Shown: positions 14,116 through 14,940 of the stretch, one piece after another
Position numbering within the stretch: position 1 is the stretch's first letter
How the letters are laid out: each line of letters opens with the position of its first letter
Assembly (NCBI GenBank): GCA_025352845.1
Contig: JANXSC010000469.1
Span: 1-14,940, forward strand
DNA from: Opitutaceae bacterium
Lineage (GTDB): Bacteria > Verrucomicrobiota > Verrucomicrobiia > Opitutales > Opitutaceae
Direction: 5' to 3'
Length of the DNA: 14,940 bases
Notes under the pieces: generated by a model
Told to the model about the DNA's origin: nothing
The model's input: the letters and a program-made list of their open reading frames with translations, nothing else
Databases searched by the model: none
Position numbers and translations under genes: made by a program

Positions 14116-14430
14116 AACAAGCCAATAGGCCAAAAGAGGAACGGGATATCTTGGCTGATGGGTGGGGTTTCACCCCATGGCAATCGCCCGGGTCTTTCGC
14201 CCATGATCGGGACTTGAGAAGAGAAATGCTTTCCACGAGCCGAAGCGCGAATCCGCAAGGAATGCACTGTTTGCCAACTCTGGTTCCAGAAGCGCAGCTC
14301 GGCGGCGTCGCTGGAAGTTTTATCCGGCTGCTGCATCGAAGGTGTCGAATCACCTCCGTCATGAATAAGCCCGGTGACGGTGGTGAAGCCTCACGGCTAA
14401 CCAACCTGATCCGACCCGCCCGCTGAATCC
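14116..14430. other. Gene-free stretch before the coxB-like gene
   Basis: No convincing gene is seen. Open frames on both strands lack family motifs and continue out of the repeats, which argues against them. GC appears lower than in the flanking genes. A small hairpin TGGGGT-ttc-ACCCCA lies at 14163-14177. The stretch must contain the promoter of the cytochrome oxidase operon, but I could not identify -35/-10 boxes. Confidence 0.4.
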
Positions 14431-14940
14431 GTGGCGCGCCGACTCCACGTGGACTTGCTCAAAGCGCGCCGGCTGCACGGGATCGTAGGCCGCGGGATCG
14501 TCGGCGCGGGCGCGGGATGGCTGGCCGGTTGCGCGGGGCAGCAGTCGGCGCTGGAGCCGGCGGGACGGGAAGCGGCGCACATCGCCAGTTTGTTTTGGTG
14601 GATGACGGGGGGCGCGGCCGTCGTTTTTATGGCGATGGTGGGGTTGACCCTCTACGCGACGATCGGGCCAAAGGCGGTGGATCAATCGCGACAGGCGAAA
14701 CTGATGATCCTCGGCGGCGGCGCGATTATGCCGGCGGTGGTGCTGGCGGGGCTGCTCGTTTACGGGCTGGCGATGTTGCCGGGACTCGTGGCGCGCGCGC
14801 CGGAAGGCAGCCTGAAGATCGCGGTGACCGGCGAACAATGGTGGTGGCGGGTTCGCTATCAATTGCCCGGCGGGGAGGAGATCGTGCTGGCGAATGAAAT
14901 CCGGCTGCCCGTCGGAGAGCCGGTCGAGTTCCTGCTCGAC
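14431..14940 (+). CDS. coxB: Cytochrome c oxidase subunit II (3' partial)
   Basis: The frame opens after TGA 14407-14409, has no ATG before the lipobox, and most plausibly starts at GTG 14431. GTG 14449 and TTG 14455 are alternatives. It encodes a lipoprotein signal with lipobox LAGC (Cys at about residue 34), then SALEPAGREAAHI, a form typical of caa3/ba-type CoxB N termini. Two transmembrane hairpin helices follow (LFWWMTGGAAVVFMAMVGL and IMPAVVLAGLLVYGLAML), joined by a basic loop. The aromatic signature VTGEQWWWRVRY and ANEIRLPVGEPVEF begin the periplasmic cupredoxin domain. The CuA ligands and any C-terminal cytochrome c domain lie beyond the right edge. The subunit accepts electrons from cytochrome c for the aerobic terminal oxidase. 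It probably opens an oxidase operon continuing to the right. Confidence 0.9.
   Translation, partial: MARRLHVDLLKARRLHGIVGRGIVGAGAGWLAGCAGQQSALEPAGREAAHIASLFWWMTGGAAVVFMAMVGLTLYATIGPKAVDQSRQAKLMILGGGAIMPAVVLAGLLVYGLAMLPGLVARAPEGSLKIAVTGEQWWWRVRYQLPGGEEIVLANEIRLPVGEPVEFLLD

Noticed and set aside
14060..14426. Open frames on both strands between the nested repeats and coxB
   Set aside because: Both run into the repeat arms and have no recognisable domain or ribosome binding site. They are more likely chance frames.
1..14940. CRISPR arrays, tRNA or rRNA genes
   Set aside because: No regularly spaced direct repeats, cloverleaf or rRNA-like sequence was seen by eye. The repeats present are inverted pairs.

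Overview
The window is a GC-rich bacterial chromosome segment. Formylglycine sulfatases (one with a C-terminal HEAT-like tail), an ECF sigma/anti-sigma pair, a TraR/DksA-like protein that keeps one of the four zinc cysteines, a one-heme CxxCH secreted protein and frequent starts without a Shine-Dalgarno all fit Verrucomicrobiota, probably an Opitutaceae-like lineage. This placement is inference from family style, not from a marker gene.

Layout. Bases 1-5753 are a sulfated-polysaccharide desulfation block. It holds a sulfatase cut by the left edge, a small antitoxin-like ORF flanked by two REP-type inverted pairs, an iduronate-2-sulfatase-like enzyme coupled to a lipoprotein gene, and a convergent third sulfatase. 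All three sulfatases keep a C-x-P-x-R formylglycine motif. No maturation enzyme (FGE or anSME) lies in the window, so activation must come from elsewhere. Bases 5953-10090 are a damaged locus: an ECF sigma factor gene broken by an in-frame TAG, an intact anti-sigma factor gene overlapping it by ATGA, an intact CpxP/CnrX-like periplasmic protein with two LTxxQ motifs, and a secreted beta-propeller-like gene. The propeller gene is broken by an in-frame TAA and by an IS630-type element. The transposase of that element is itself broken by a frameshift and a TAG.

Bases 10239-13790 are ordinary conserved genes: a two-helix membrane protein, and divergent from it the TraR/DksA-like protein, a dihydroorotate-dehydrogenase-like flavoprotein and a secreted CxxCH protein. 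Bases 13791-14430 are gene-free and contain a nested pair of REP-type inverted repeats. The window ends inside cytochrome c oxidase subunit II.

The sulfatases probably act together on a sulfated glycan in the periplasm or outside the cell. The sigma, anti-sigma and LTxxQ-protein order resembles a CnrYXH-type envelope-sensing cassette, but the sigma factor is interrupted at its promoter-recognition region, so the cassette is probably inactive as sequenced. The most unusual signals are the three in-frame stop codons within 3 kb and the GTAG-footed REP pairs. In one pair the two arms differ by a compensating base-pair swap, one supplies a gene's stop codon, and one sits nested inside another.
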